From positions 434,001-498,000 of the forward strand of contig NZ_BNEA01000015.1 in assembly GCF_016860525.1 (NCBI RefSeq): 64,000 nt of DNA, in the 5' to 3' direction. The position numbers and the translations under genes were made by a program. Origin of the DNA: Streptomyces rubradiris (lineage in GTDB: Bacteria; Actinomycetota; Actinomycetes; Streptomycetales; Streptomycetaceae). The notes beneath the pieces were generated by a model that saw nothing but the letters and a program-made list of their open reading frames with translations, made no database searches and was not told the DNA's origin. Shown piece after piece: positions 25,404 through 33,836 of this stretch (positions are counted from its first letter, which is position 1; each line of letters begins with the position of its first letter).

Positions 25404-28139
25404 ATGGTGCGACTGCCCGGCCGGTCCGCTCCCCGGCCGCCCCGAACGTCAGGGCACCCGCGCGCACCGCACAGCCCGCGCCGGGCACGCGGACCGGGCG
25501 GCAGCCGGTCCGGGGTGCTCCGGTCGGCGGTGACCGGGCGCAGCGTGGCCGGCCAGGTGTTCCTCCTGCAAGTGGCGATCGTGCTGCTCCTGGTCGTCTC
25601 CGCGGTGGTGGCCCAGGTGCTCCAGGTACGGCACGACACCGATGTGGAGGCCGGGAACCGCTCCCTGGCCGTGGCGCAGACCTTCGCCAACGCGCCGGGC
25701 ACGGCCGAGGCCCTGCGCTCCCCCGATCCCACGGCCGTGCTGCAGCCGCGCGCGGAGGCCGCCCGCATCGCGACCGGCGTGGACTTCGTCGTGGTGATGA
25801 ACACCCAGGGCGTCCGCTACACCCACCCCAAGACCGACCGCATCGGCAAGAAGTTCGTCGGCACGATCGCCCCGGCCCTGGCCGGCCGCACGGTCACCGA
25901 ACACATCACCGGCACCATCGGCCCGCTGGTGCAGGTCGTGGTGCCGGTGCGGGACCCGGCGGGCGAGGTGGTGGGGCTGGTGTCCGCCGGGATCACCACC
26001 GCGCACGTGGGCGGCACCGCCGACCAGCAGTTGCCGCTGCTGCTCGCGGCGGCCGCCGCCGCGCTGGCGCTGGCCACCGCGGGCACGGCCCTGGTCAGCA
26101 GGCGGCTGCTGCGCCAGACGCACGGCCTGGGGCCGTACGAGATGACCCGGATGTACGAGCACCACGACGCGGTGCTGCACGCGGTCCGCGAGGGTGTCCT
26201 GATCGTCGGCGGCGACGGCCGGCTGCTGCTCGCCAACGACGAGGCCCACCGGCTGCTGGACCTGCCCGCGGACGCCGAGGGGCGGCACGTGCTGGAGCTG
26301 GGGCTGGACGACGAGACGGCGGGCCTGCTGGCCTCGGGACGGATCGCCACGGACGAGGTGCACCTGGTCAAGGACCGCCTGCTGGCGATCAACCAGCGGC
26401 CCACCGACCTGCGCGGCGGTCCGGCCGGCAGCGTCACCACGCTGCGCGACTCCACCGAGCTGCGCGCCCTGTCGGGCCGGGCCGAGGTGGCCCGGGAGCG
26501 GCTGGACATGCTCTACGACGCCGGGGTCGGCATCGGTACCAGCCTGGACGTGGCCCGCACCGCCGAGGAACTGGCCGGGCTGGCGGTGCCCCGGTTCGCG
26601 GACTTCGCCACCGTGGACCTGTTCGACGCGGTGCTGAGCGGGGAGGAGCCCCGCCCGGGCACGGCGCTGCGCCGCACGGCCCGCGCGGGGGTGCGCGAGG
26701 ACTCCCCGCTGTATCCGGCCGGCGCGAGGATCCGGTTCGTGCCCACCTCGCCGCAGGCCCGGGCGCTGACCACCGGGCAGTCGGTGGTGGTGGAGCGGCT
26801 GCGCGAGGCGCCCGGCTGGCGGGCGCAGGATCTGGAGCGCACCGACCAGGTGCTGGACTACGGCATCCACTCGCTGATCACCGTGCCGCTGCGGGCGGGC
26901 AGCCTGGTGCTGGGCCTGGTGAGCTTCTGGCGGGCGGAGAAGCCGCAGCCGTTCGACGCCGAGGAGGTGTCCCTGGCGGAGGAACTGGTGACGCGGGCGG
27001 CGGTGTCCATCGACAACGCCCGCCGGTACACCCGCGAGCACGGCATGGCCGTCACCCTCCAGCGCAGTCTGCTGCCGCGCTCCCTGCCGGAGCAGGGCGC
27101 CCTGGAGGTCGCCTACCGCTATCTGCCGGCCCAGGCGGGGGTCGGCGGCGACTGGTTCGACGTGCTGCCGCTGTCGGGGGCCCGGGTGGCGCTCGTGGTC
27201 GGGGACGTGGTGGGGCACGGGCTGCACGCGGCGGCGACGATGGGGCGGCTGCGCACGGCCGTGCACAACTTCTCGGCGCTCGACCTGCCGCCGGACGAGC
27301 TGCTCGGTCTGCTGGACGAGCTGGTGGGGCGGCTCGACCAGGACGAGACCGGGGCGGCGGGCGGGGCCGTGGTGACGGGCGCGACCTGTCTGTACGCGAT
27401 CTACGATCCGGTGTCCCGGCGGTGCACCGTGGCCCGGGCCGGCCATCCGCCGCCCGCGCTGGTGCGACCGGACGGCACGGTGGAGTTCCCGGACGTGCCC
27501 GCGGGGCCTCCGCTGGGCCTGGGCGGGCTGCCGTTCGAGACGGCGGAGCTGGAGCTGGCGGAGGGCAGCCGGCTGGTGCTGTACACCGACGGTCTGGTGG
27601 AGGACCGGGAACGGGACATCGACGAGGGGCTCGCCCTGCTGGGCGAGGCCCTGCGGCGGACGCCGGGCGCCTCGCCGGAGGAGACGTGCCGGGCGGTGCT
27701 GGACCGGCTGCCGGCCCGGCCGAGCGACGACGTGGCGCTGATCGTGGCCCGCACCCGGGTGCTGGGCGGTGACCGGGTCGCGCAGTGGCAGGTGCCGTCC
27801 GATCCGGCGGCGGTGGCCAAGGTGCGGTCCTCGGTGACGCGGCGGCTGGCCGACTGGGGTCTGGAGGAGCTCGCGTTCACCACGGAGCTGATCCTGAGCG
27901 AGCTGGTCACCAACGCCATCCGCTACGGGCGCGGCCCGATCGGGGTACGGCTGCTGCGGGACCGCACGCTGATCTGCGAGGTCTCCGACCGCAGCACCAC
28001 CTCACCGCACCTGCGGTACGCGGCGAGCACCGACGAGGGCGGCCGGGGCCTGTTCCTGGTGGCCCAGCTCGCCGGACGCTGGGGCACCCGCTACACCCCC
28101 CACGGCAAGGTCATCTGGGCGGAACAGCCGCTGCCGTGA
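25404..28139 (+). CDS. Membrane-bound sensor PP2C phosphatase with C-terminal RsbW-like ATPase domain
   Basis: 911 residues. A basic N-terminal tail precedes transmembrane helix 1 (about 52-74), an extracellular CitA/DcuS-like sensor (about 75-205; FVVVMNTQGVRYTHPKTDRIGKKFVG), and helix 2 (about 212-236). Then come PAS (about 255-355), GAF (about 375-545), SpoIIE phosphatase (GVGGDWFDV, VVGDVVGHGLHAAA, LYTDGLVED, DDVALIVA) and a GHKL anti-sigma-type kinase fold (about 795-910; ELILSELVTNAIRYG, GGRGLFLVAQLAGRWG). Combining phosphatase and RsbW-like kinase allows partner switching to be set in both directions. The ATG at 25404 lacks a strong RBS; a GTG inside the basic tail is possible. The extracellular fold suggests a small carboxylate ligand. 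Confidence 0.9.
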   Translation: MVRLPGRSAPRPPRTSGHPRAPHSPRRARGPGGSRSGVLRSAVTGRSVAGQVFLLQVAIVLLLVVSAVVAQVLQVRHDTDVEAGNRSLAVAQTFANAPGTAEALRSPDPTAVLQPRAEAARIATGVDFVVVMNTQGVRYTHPKTDRIGKKFVGTIAPALAGRTVTEHITGTIGPLVQVVVPVRDPAGEVVGLVSAGITTAHVGGTADQQLPLLLAAAAAALALATAGTALVSRRLLRQTHGLGPYEMTRMYEHHDAVLHAVREGVLIVGGDGRLLLANDEAHRLLDLPADAEGRHVLELGLDDETAGLLASGRIATDEVHLVKDRLLAINQRPTDLRGGPAGSVTTLRDSTELRALSGRAEVARERLDMLYDAGVGIGTSLDVARTAEELAGLAVPRFADFATVDLFDAVLSGEEPRPGTALRRTARAGVREDSPLYPAGARIRFVPTSPQARALTTGQSVVVERLREAPGWRAQDLERTDQVLDYGIHSLITVPLRAGSLVLGLVSFWRAEKPQPFDAEEVSLAEELVTRAAVSIDNARRYTREHGMAVTLQRSLLPRSLPEQGALEVAYRYLPAQAGVGGDWFDVLPLSGARVALVVGDVVGHGLHAAATMGRLRTAVHNFSALDLPPDELLGLLDELVGRLDQDETGAAGGAVVTGATCLYAIYDPVSRRCTVARAGHPPPALVRPDGTVEFPDVPAGPPLGLGGLPFETAELELAEGSRLVLYTDGLVEDRERDIDEGLALLGEALRRTPGASPEETCRAVLDRLPARPSDDVALIVARTRVLGGDRVAQWQVPSDPAAVAKVRSSVTRRLADWGLEELAFTTELILSELVTNAIRYGRGPIGVRLLRDRTLICEVSDRSTTSPHLRYAASTDEGGRGLFLVAQLAGRWGTRYTPHGKVIWAEQPLP

Positions 28140-28236
28140 GCACGGCCGCGGCCGACGGTCGGACGGCCTGGCGGGTGCGCGAGGCGCGGCCGCCGGGCCG
28201 TCCCAGGGTGCCGTCCGCCCTGAGCGGGAGCGGCGG

Positions 28237-28473
28237 TCAGCCGCCGTTGAGGCGGGAGCGGAGCAGCTGCTTGCCCAGTTCCGCGCCCTTGCGGCTGTCG
28301 GCCTGGGCCTTGCGGAACAGTTCCACGACTTCGTTGTCCCCGTCCCGCTCGGCGTCCTGGACGTACTGCTCCAGCCGCAGGGCGTTGCTCAGGCACGCCT
28401 CGACGTACCAGATGAGGTTGTAGTCCTTGTCGCGGGTGCCGGTGACGCCGCCGGTCTCGCTGGTGCTGGTCAT
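28237..28473 (-). CDS. Small helical protein of unknown function
   Basis: 78 residues, two predicted helices (DYNLIWYVEACLSNALRLEQ at about 17-36 and VVELFRKAQADSRKGAELGK at about 49-68), charged and soluble, with one Cys. AAGGAGGAG sits at ideal distance from the ATG, so it is very probably translated. No domain recognised. It lies downstream of, and on the same strand as, the small-protein/GH15 region, but 103 bp separate it from the GH15 stop codon at 28577. Confidence 0.75.
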   Translation of the reverse strand: MTSTSETGGVTGTRDKDYNLIWYVEACLSNALRLEQYVQDAERDGDNEVVELFRKAQADSRKGAELGKQLLRSRLNGG

Positions 28474-28576
28474 CCGGTCTCCTCCTTCTGTCGAGACTTG
28501 GGTCGATTCCGCTGTGGGAGACCCCGGGTACCCGTGCGACCTGCGGACACACCGGCCGATCGGGGCGGGGGCCGGC

Positions 28577-30418
28577 TCAGCCGAGGGCGCGGTCCAGGTT
28601 GAAGGCGGCGCTGATCAGGGACAGGTGGGTGAACGCCTGGGGGAAGTTGCCCTGCTGCTCGCCGGTGCGGCCGATCTCCTCGGCGTACAGGCCGAGGTGG
28701 TTGGCGTAGGTGAGCATCTTCTCGAAGGCCAGCCGTGCCTCGTCGAGCCGGCCGGCCCGCACCAGCGCCTCGACGTACCAGAACGAGCAGATGGAGAAGG
28801 TGCCCTCGTCGCCGCGGAGGCCGTCGGGGCTGACCTTCGGATCGTAGCGGTAGACGAGGGAGTCGGAGACGAGATCTGCGGTGAGGGCGTCCAGGGTGGA
28901 CAGCCACTTGGGGTCGGTGGGGGCGATGAACTTGGCGAGGGGCATCATCAGCACCGAGGCGTCGAGGACGTCGGCGCCCTCGTACTGGACGAACGCGCCC
29001 CGCCGGTCCGACCAGCCGCGGTCCATGATCCGCCGGTAAATGGCGTCCCGGGCCTGGCGCCAGCGGCGGTGGTCGGCGGGCAGCCCGCGGTGGTTGGCCA
29101 GCCGGATGGCACGCTCGATGGCGACCCAGCACATCAGCCGGGAGTACAGGAAGTTCTTGCGTCCGCCGCGGGTCTCCCAGACGCCCTCGTCGGGCTGGTC
29201 CCAGTGGTCGCACAGCCAGTCGACCAGGTGGCACAGGTCGTCCCACTGCCCGCTGGAGATGGGCTGGGCCCACTTGTCGTAGAGGTAGACCGAGTCGATC
29301 AGCGCCCCGTAGATGTCCAGCTGGAGCTGGTCGGCGGCGGCGTTGCCGACCCGGACCGGTGCGGAGCCGAGGTGTCCCTCCAGGTGGGGCAGCTCGCGTT
29401 CGGGCAGGTCGGCGCGGCCGTCGATGCCGTACATGATCTGCAGCGGCCCCGAGGCGGCGCCGTCGCCGGGGCTGATGTGCGTGGTCAGGAACTTCATGAA
29501 GGCCTCGGCCTCGCCGCTGAAGCCGAGCCTGAGCAGCGCGTAGACGGCGAACGCGGCGTCGCGGACCCACACGTAGCGGTAGTCCCAGTTGCGCTCGCCG
29601 CCGAGCTGTTCGGGCAGGCTGGTGGTGGGCGCGGCGACGATGGCTCCGGTGGGGGCGTAGGTGAGCAGCTTCAGGGTGAGGGCCGAGCGGTGCACCATCT
29701 CGCGCCAGCGGCCCCGGTAGCGGGACTGGTGCAGCCACCGGCGCCAGTAGGCGACGGTGGCGTTGAACTCGTGCTCCGCCTCGGCGTGGGCGCAGGCGCG
29801 GGGCGGCACCCGCGCGCCGAGCTGGTCGAGGGCGAACACCGCCGTCTCGCCCTCGGTCAGCTTGAACTCGGCCCGCGCGTCCCGGCCGTCGGTCTCCACG
29901 GCGACGGTCGAGGTGAGCGCCAGGGACAGGACCGGGGACTCGAAGAAGACCATGCCGTCGGCGGTGCGCAGGGCGTGCGGGGCGGCGCCGTAGTCGAAGC
30001 GCGGCGCGATCAGGGCCCGGAAGGGGACGGTGCCGCGGACGCACACCACGCGCCGGATCAGCCGGTGCCGGCTCACCTCCAGCGACTCCTCGCAGCCGAC
30101 GGGCATGAAGTCCTGCACCTCCCCGACGCCCTCGTCGGTGAAGAAGCGGGTGATCAGCACGTTGGTGTCGGGGAAGTAGAACTGTTTGGTGCGCGCGGGG
30201 ACGGCGGCGGCCAGCTCGTAGCGTCCGCCGCGCTCGGCGTCGAGGATGGCCGCGAAGACGCTCGGGGAGTCGAACGAGGGGCAGCAGTACCAGTCGATCG
30301 TGCCGTCGGTGCCGACCAGGGCCACGCTGCGCAGGTCGCCGATGAGGCCGTGGTCGGCGATGCGCAGGTAGCGGGGGCGGGGGCTGGGGGCGTCCTCGGC
30401 GAACGGCGTCGCGGCCAT
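28577..30418 (-). CDS. Glycoside hydrolase family 15 protein (glucoamylase/trehalase-like)
   Basis: 613 residues. An N-terminal beta-domain (about 15-225; DHGLIGDLRSVALVGTDGTIDW) is followed by an (alpha/alpha)6 barrel with the family hallmark NWDYRYVWVRDAAF (277-290). Probable general acid is in EGVWETRGG (E411/E415) and general base in GLYAEEIGR (E580/E581). Intracellular (no signal). Members hydrolyse alpha-glucosidic bonds; actinobacterial ones of this architecture include trehalases. GGGAGG six bases before the ATG supports the start. Together with the GH65/beta-PGM pair at 35.7-38.8 kb it points to alpha-glucoside turnover, though not in one operon. Confidence 0.93.
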   Translation of the reverse strand: MAATPFAEDAPSPRPRYLRIADHGLIGDLRSVALVGTDGTIDWYCCPSFDSPSVFAAILDAERGGRYELAAAVPARTKQFYFPDTNVLITRFFTDEGVGEVQDFMPVGCEESLEVSRHRLIRRVVCVRGTVPFRALIAPRFDYGAAPHALRTADGMVFFESPVLSLALTSTVAVETDGRDARAEFKLTEGETAVFALDQLGARVPPRACAHAEAEHEFNATVAYWRRWLHQSRYRGRWREMVHRSALTLKLLTYAPTGAIVAAPTTSLPEQLGGERNWDYRYVWVRDAAFAVYALLRLGFSGEAEAFMKFLTTHISPGDGAASGPLQIMYGIDGRADLPERELPHLEGHLGSAPVRVGNAAADQLQLDIYGALIDSVYLYDKWAQPISSGQWDDLCHLVDWLCDHWDQPDEGVWETRGGRKNFLYSRLMCWVAIERAIRLANHRGLPADHRRWRQARDAIYRRIMDRGWSDRRGAFVQYEGADVLDASVLMMPLAKFIAPTDPKWLSTLDALTADLVSDSLVYRYDPKVSPDGLRGDEGTFSICSFWYVEALVRAGRLDEARLAFEKMLTYANHLGLYAEEIGRTGEQQGNFPQAFTHLSLISAAFNLDRALG

Positions 30419-30705
30419 CGGCGGCCTCCCGGTGAGCGGTGCGGGTGTTCTGTCCGCTTGCGGATGCCGGCCGGCTGCGGGCGTTCGCTCCGTTCGCGGG
30501 TGTCTCCCGGACGCGGGGCGTCTTCCCGCCCACGGGATGTTTTCCAGCTTAGGAGGGAGTGGTTCGCCGTGGCGCGGGAACGCGCTCGGCACCCGCCCCC
30601 GGCGCCTTCCGGATGCAGGGTGCGCCGGGGCGGGCAATGGTGAGAGGGTGCCCCGTTCGGAGGCACCGGCACGGATGCGCTCATCCGGACCGAGGAGGAG
30701 GCAAC

Positions 30706-30912
30706 ATGTCGGCATCCACACCCGAAGAGTCCCGCGCGTCGGACGACGTCCGCACCCCGGACGCCCTGCTCCACTCCGCGCCCGCGGGGAACATCAGCCC
30801 CGAGGACCTGGTGATGGCGGCGGGCCGGGACGTCACGCCCAAGACCCTCGACTGGGCGCGCCGCAAGCTGGAGTCGGAAGGCCCTGCGGCCATCGAGAAG
30901 CTGCTGCCCTAG
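30706..30912 (+). CDS. Small acidic protein of unknown function
   Basis: 68 residues with the conserved-looking core NISPEDLVMAAGRDVTPKTLDWARRKLESEG (about 30-60) that suggests a small helical domain; the N-terminal third is probably disordered. GAGGAGGAG directly precedes the ATG. A strong hairpin follows, consistent with a single-gene transcript divergent from GH15. The 287 bases between GH15 and this start hold no other gene. No function assigned. Confidence 0.75.
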   Translation: MSASTPEESRASDDVRTPDALLHSAPAGNISPEDLVMAAGRDVTPKTLDWARRKLESEGPAAIEKLLP

Positions 30913-30956
30913 GGCGGTCCGGGGACCGACGCGACAGGACGGGAGGAACAGGCCGG

Positions 30957-30985
30957 CGGGCCGGGCGCGAGGGGCGCCCGGCCCG
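30957..30985. terminator. Rho-independent-type hairpin
   Basis: A perfect 12-bp stem (CGGGCCGGGCGC, loop GAGGG, then the complement) lies 45 bp after the small acidic protein. There is no T-tract, which is usual for streptomycete terminators. It may also act on transcripts arriving from the leftward DUF5709 gene. Confidence 0.75.
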
Positions 30986-31114
30986 CGCTGTGGTGCTGTG
31001 AAGGGCATGCGGCGGGCGGCGCGCCACCGGCAGCCGGTGGCACAGGCCGGCGCCGGATGCCGGGACAGTGCCGGGCCCGTCCGGGACGGCCGGCGCGGAG
31101 CGCGCCCGGCGGGT

Positions 31115-31591
31115 TCAGGGTTCCTCTTCCACCACGTGGACCGCGGCCTCCTCGGCGCCCGCCGCTCCCCCGTCGATGCCGACGTCCCGGGCCACCTCCT
31201 CCTTGGTGGTGTCGGTGTGGCTGCCCTCGTCGGGGGCGACCAGGCGGCCCGCGCGGGCGGTGCCGGCCTCGGGGTCCAGTGGTTCGCCCTCGCCGCCGGG
31301 CAGGTCGCCGATCTCGTCGCCGGGCGGCGCCGAGACGTCCGGGACCTCCTGACCGAGCCGTTCGTCCAGGGTCTCCCCCTCGTGCTGCTCGGCGGCGGTG
31401 GTGCCGTGCTTGGTGACGCCCAGCGGACGCTCGGGCGGGGAGTAGCCCTCGTCGAGCATGTCGTCGTAGGTGCGTTCGCCGACCGCGTCCTGCAGGTCCA
31501 GCGGTCCGGCGTCCTCCTGTTCCTCGTTGCCGCCGGTCGGCTGGTAGGTGTCGTCCGCCATGGGGGTCTGCTCGGACTGCTGGTCGCTCAT
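31115..31591 (-). CDS. DUF5709 family protein
   Basis: 158 residues, strongly acidic and largely disordered. The family signature runs from ERTYDDMLDEGYSPPERPLG through VTKHGTTAAEQHEGETLDER to LGQEVPD (about 38-85). Function is unknown; the family is widespread in actinobacteria. AGGAGGCGACC before the ATG at 31591 fixes the start better than the in-frame ATG at 31612. It lies downstream of the orphan proteasome gene on the same strand, separated by a 350-bp gap with a large inverted repeat. Confidence 0.85.
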   Translation of the reverse strand: MSDQQSEQTPMADDTYQPTGGNEEQEDAGPLDLQDAVGERTYDDMLDEGYSPPERPLGVTKHGTTAAEQHEGETLDERLGQEVPDVSAPPGDEIGDLPGGEGEPLDPEAGTARAGRLVAPDEGSHTDTTKEEVARDVGIDGGAAGAEEAAVHVVEEEP

Positions 31592-31686
31592 GGTCGCCTC
31601 CTGAGGGTTCACGGACCGTCCTGGTCCGCGTTTCCCCCGGTCGGCGCCTTAATCCCCCGGCCGTGAGCGCGGCAGCGGCCGACGTC

Positions 31687-31794
31687 GCCGTCCCTGATCC
31701 GCTCCTGCCGCGTCGGGAGCCGCGGACGCGGTGCCGGGTCCGGCGGGTGGGCCCGGACCGAGCGGGGAGGGGGCGGAGCGGGATCAGGGACGGC
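31687..31794. repeat. Long-armed inverted repeat in the 350-bp gap between prcB-like and DUF5709 genes
   Basis: The left arm GCCGTCCCTGATCCGCTCC (31687-31705) pairs with 31775-31794 with a single-base bulge; 69 bases separate the arms and contain a smaller inverted repeat (GGTCCGG / CCGGACC). It could act as terminator for the proteasome subunit gene. The remaining bases of the gap contain no gene; the stretch near 31840-31880 is relatively AT-rich and may hold the DUF5709 promoter or an unannotated signal. Confidence 0.6.
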
Positions 31795-31941
31795 CGTCGG
31801 GGAGGACCTTTCCCCCGGTACTGCACCCGCCCCACCCTTATGCCATTTCCCGGCACCTGCAACCCCTGTGCAGTAAAGACCCCGGCATGCCTGTCCCATG
31901 GGCAGGGAAAGCCGCCCCGGGCCGGCGGTACCGCCCCGCAC

Positions 31942-32817
31942 TCAGTCCGGTGTTGTGGCGTGCGGCCCGTCGGCGTGCGGCCCGTCGGGGCGGGCGGAGC
32001 GCTGCCGGACCATGTCGCGGGCGAGTTCCTCCGTCTGCGGCGCGGGCAGCCGTTCGTAGCCGTCCTCGGTGATGACCGAGACGACGGGGAAGATGCGGCG
32101 GTGCAGGTCGGGGCCGCCGGTGGCCGAGTCGTCGTCCGCCGCGTCGTAGAGGGCCTGGAGCGCGGCGAGCGCGGCCTCGCGGCGGGTCAGGCCCGGCCGG
32201 TACAGCTTCTTCAGGGCGCCCCGGGCGTACGGGGAGCCGCTGCCCTCGGCGTGGAAGTGCTGTTTCTCGTACAGCCCGCCGGCCGGGTCGAAGGCGAAGA
32301 TCCGGCCGCGCCCGCCGCCGGGCGCGGTGAGGTCGTAGCCGACCAGCAGCGGGACGACGGCGAGCCCCCGCATGGCCTGGGCGAGGTTCTGCCGGATCAT
32401 GGCCGCGAGGCGGGTGGCCTTGGCGCCGAGGGTCATCGGGACGCCCTCGACCTTCTCGAAGTGGGTCAGCTCGACCTGGTAGAGCCGCACCATGTCCAGG
32501 GCGAGGCCGACGGTGCCGGCGAACGCGACGGCCGTGTGGTCGTCGGCCGGATGGACCTTCTCCAGGTCGCGCTGGGCGATGAGGTTGGCCATGGTGGCGC
32601 GCCGGTCGCCGGCGATCAGCACGCCGTCGCGGTAGGTCAGCGCGAGCACGGTGGTGCCGTGCGGGAACCGGCCGGGCGCCGCCTGGACGCCGGCCGGCAG
32701 GGCGGGCGCGGTGGGCAGCAGCCCGGGGCGGTGGGCGGCCAGGAACTCGGTGAACGACGAGGTCCCCGGCGTGAAGAAGGCCTCGTCCGGCAGGCCCGTG
32801 CGGTGGTTCCCGGGCAT
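31942..32817 (-). CDS. prcB: 20S proteasome beta subunit (orphan PrcB paralogue)
   Basis: 291 residues. A 54-residue propeptide containing the typical FFTPGTSSFTEFL is followed by the autocatalytic junction HGTT, exposing Thr55 as nucleophile. Numbered from that threonine, Asp17 (GDRRATM) and Lys33 (DLEKV) are present, so it should be active. The C-terminal region includes ALYDAADDDSATGGPD and FPVVSVITEDGYERLP, characteristic of actinobacterial PrcB. In known actinobacteria prcB lies in an operon with prcA and pup; here no alpha subunit, Pup or ATPase gene is adjacent. This is probably a second copy that forms mixed or alternative particles. AGGAGGGGGAG precedes the ATG. Confidence 0.93.
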   Translation of the reverse strand: MPGNHRTGLPDEAFFTPGTSSFTEFLAAHRPGLLPTAPALPAGVQAAPGRFPHGTTVLALTYRDGVLIAGDRRATMANLIAQRDLEKVHPADDHTAVAFAGTVGLALDMVRLYQVELTHFEKVEGVPMTLGAKATRLAAMIRQNLAQAMRGLAVVPLLVGYDLTAPGGGRGRIFAFDPAGGLYEKQHFHAEGSGSPYARGALKKLYRPGLTRREAALAALQALYDAADDDSATGGPDLHRRIFPVVSVITEDGYERLPAPQTEELARDMVRQRSARPDGPHADGPHATTPD

Positions 32818-32888
32818 GGCTCCCCCTCCTGTCGTATGGCATGTACCCGACTCCTACCTGCGGGGGGCGCGCGGGAAACTCCCGGCGG

Positions 32889-33836
32889 TCACAGCGCCTT
32901 GCGCCGCACCAGCACCCCGAGCACCAGCAGGCCGGGCAGCAGCGGCAGCCAGACGGTCAGCAGCCGGTAGCCGAGCACGGCGGACGCGGCGCCCGCGCCG
33001 GGGGTGCCGGCGGCGCCGAGGGCGAGGGCCAGCGCGGCGTCCAGCGAGCCCAGCCCGCCCGGGGTGGGCAGCAGGGCGGCGGCGCTGCTCGCGGCGAGGT
33101 ACAGCAACGCCACCTGGAGCGGGGCGAGCGGCAGTCCGACGGCCCGGGTGACGGCGACGAGGACCAGGGCGTGCAGCGCGGCGAAGGCCAGCGAGCCGCC
33201 CCACAGGGCGGCCGCGCGGGCCGGGCGGGCGTGCAGCGCCCGGATGTCGGCCAGCACGGCGGCGAGCGCCCGCCGGCACCGCGACCACCAGGGCGTGACG
33301 AGCAGCAGGACGAGCAGCAGGGCCAGTCCGCAGGCGGCGGCGACGGCCACCGGGGGCACCCGCGGCAGGCGCAGCAGCCCGGGGCAGGCCGGGGCGAGCA
33401 GCGCGATCAGCGCCAGGCGGACGGCGGCGCTCGTGGCGGTCTTGACGGCGAGCGCGCCGGCCGCGCGCCCGGCGGGCAGTCCGCAGCGCATCAGGAAGCG
33501 CAGGTTCACCGCGCCCGCGCCGATCCCCGCGGGCAGCAGGTGGTTGGCGGCGGAGGCGGCGAACTGGGCGGCGAGCAGCCGGGGTCCGGGCAGCCGCCCC
33601 ATGACGGCGCCCTGCTGGGCGAGCGCGGAGGCCGCCCAGGTGCCCGCGGCCGCGACCGCGCCGGTCAGCAGCCAGCCGTGGTCGGCGACCGCCAGCCGTC
33701 CGGCCCCGCTCTCCACCGCGGGCCAGTGCCGACGGACCACGTACAGCGCGCCGCACAGCACGGCGAGGCAGCCGGCCGCGTGCCAATAGGCGCGCCGGCG
33801 GCCGAGGGAAGCGGTGAGACCGGCCGGCGAGGTCAT
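32889..33836 (-). CDS. Lysylphosphatidylglycerol synthase TM-region / flippase-like integral membrane protein
   Basis: 315 residues with about eight hydrophobic helices. The pattern ANHLLPAGIGAGAVNLRFLMRCGLP (about 97-121) and LLPTPGGLGSLDAAL (about 255-269) is diagnostic for the PF03706 family (transmembrane half of MprF and related lipid flippases). The soluble tRNA-dependent lysyltransferase half is absent, so a lipid or glycolipid transport role is more likely than lysinylation. Its ATG overlaps the upstream gene's stop (ATGA), implying translational coupling with the GT39-like glycosyltransferase. Confidence 0.85.
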   Translation of the reverse strand: MTSPAGLTASLGRRRAYWHAAGCLAVLCGALYVVRRHWPAVESGAGRLAVADHGWLLTGAVAAAGTWAASALAQQGAVMGRLPGPRLLAAQFAASAANHLLPAGIGAGAVNLRFLMRCGLPAGRAAGALAVKTATSAAVRLALIALLAPACPGLLRLPRVPPVAVAAACGLALLLVLLLVTPWWSRCRRALAAVLADIRALHARPARAAALWGGSLAFAALHALVLVAVTRAVGLPLAPLQVALLYLAASSAAALLPTPGGLGSLDAALALALGAAGTPGAGAASAVLGYRLLTVWLPLLPGLLVLGVLVRRKAL

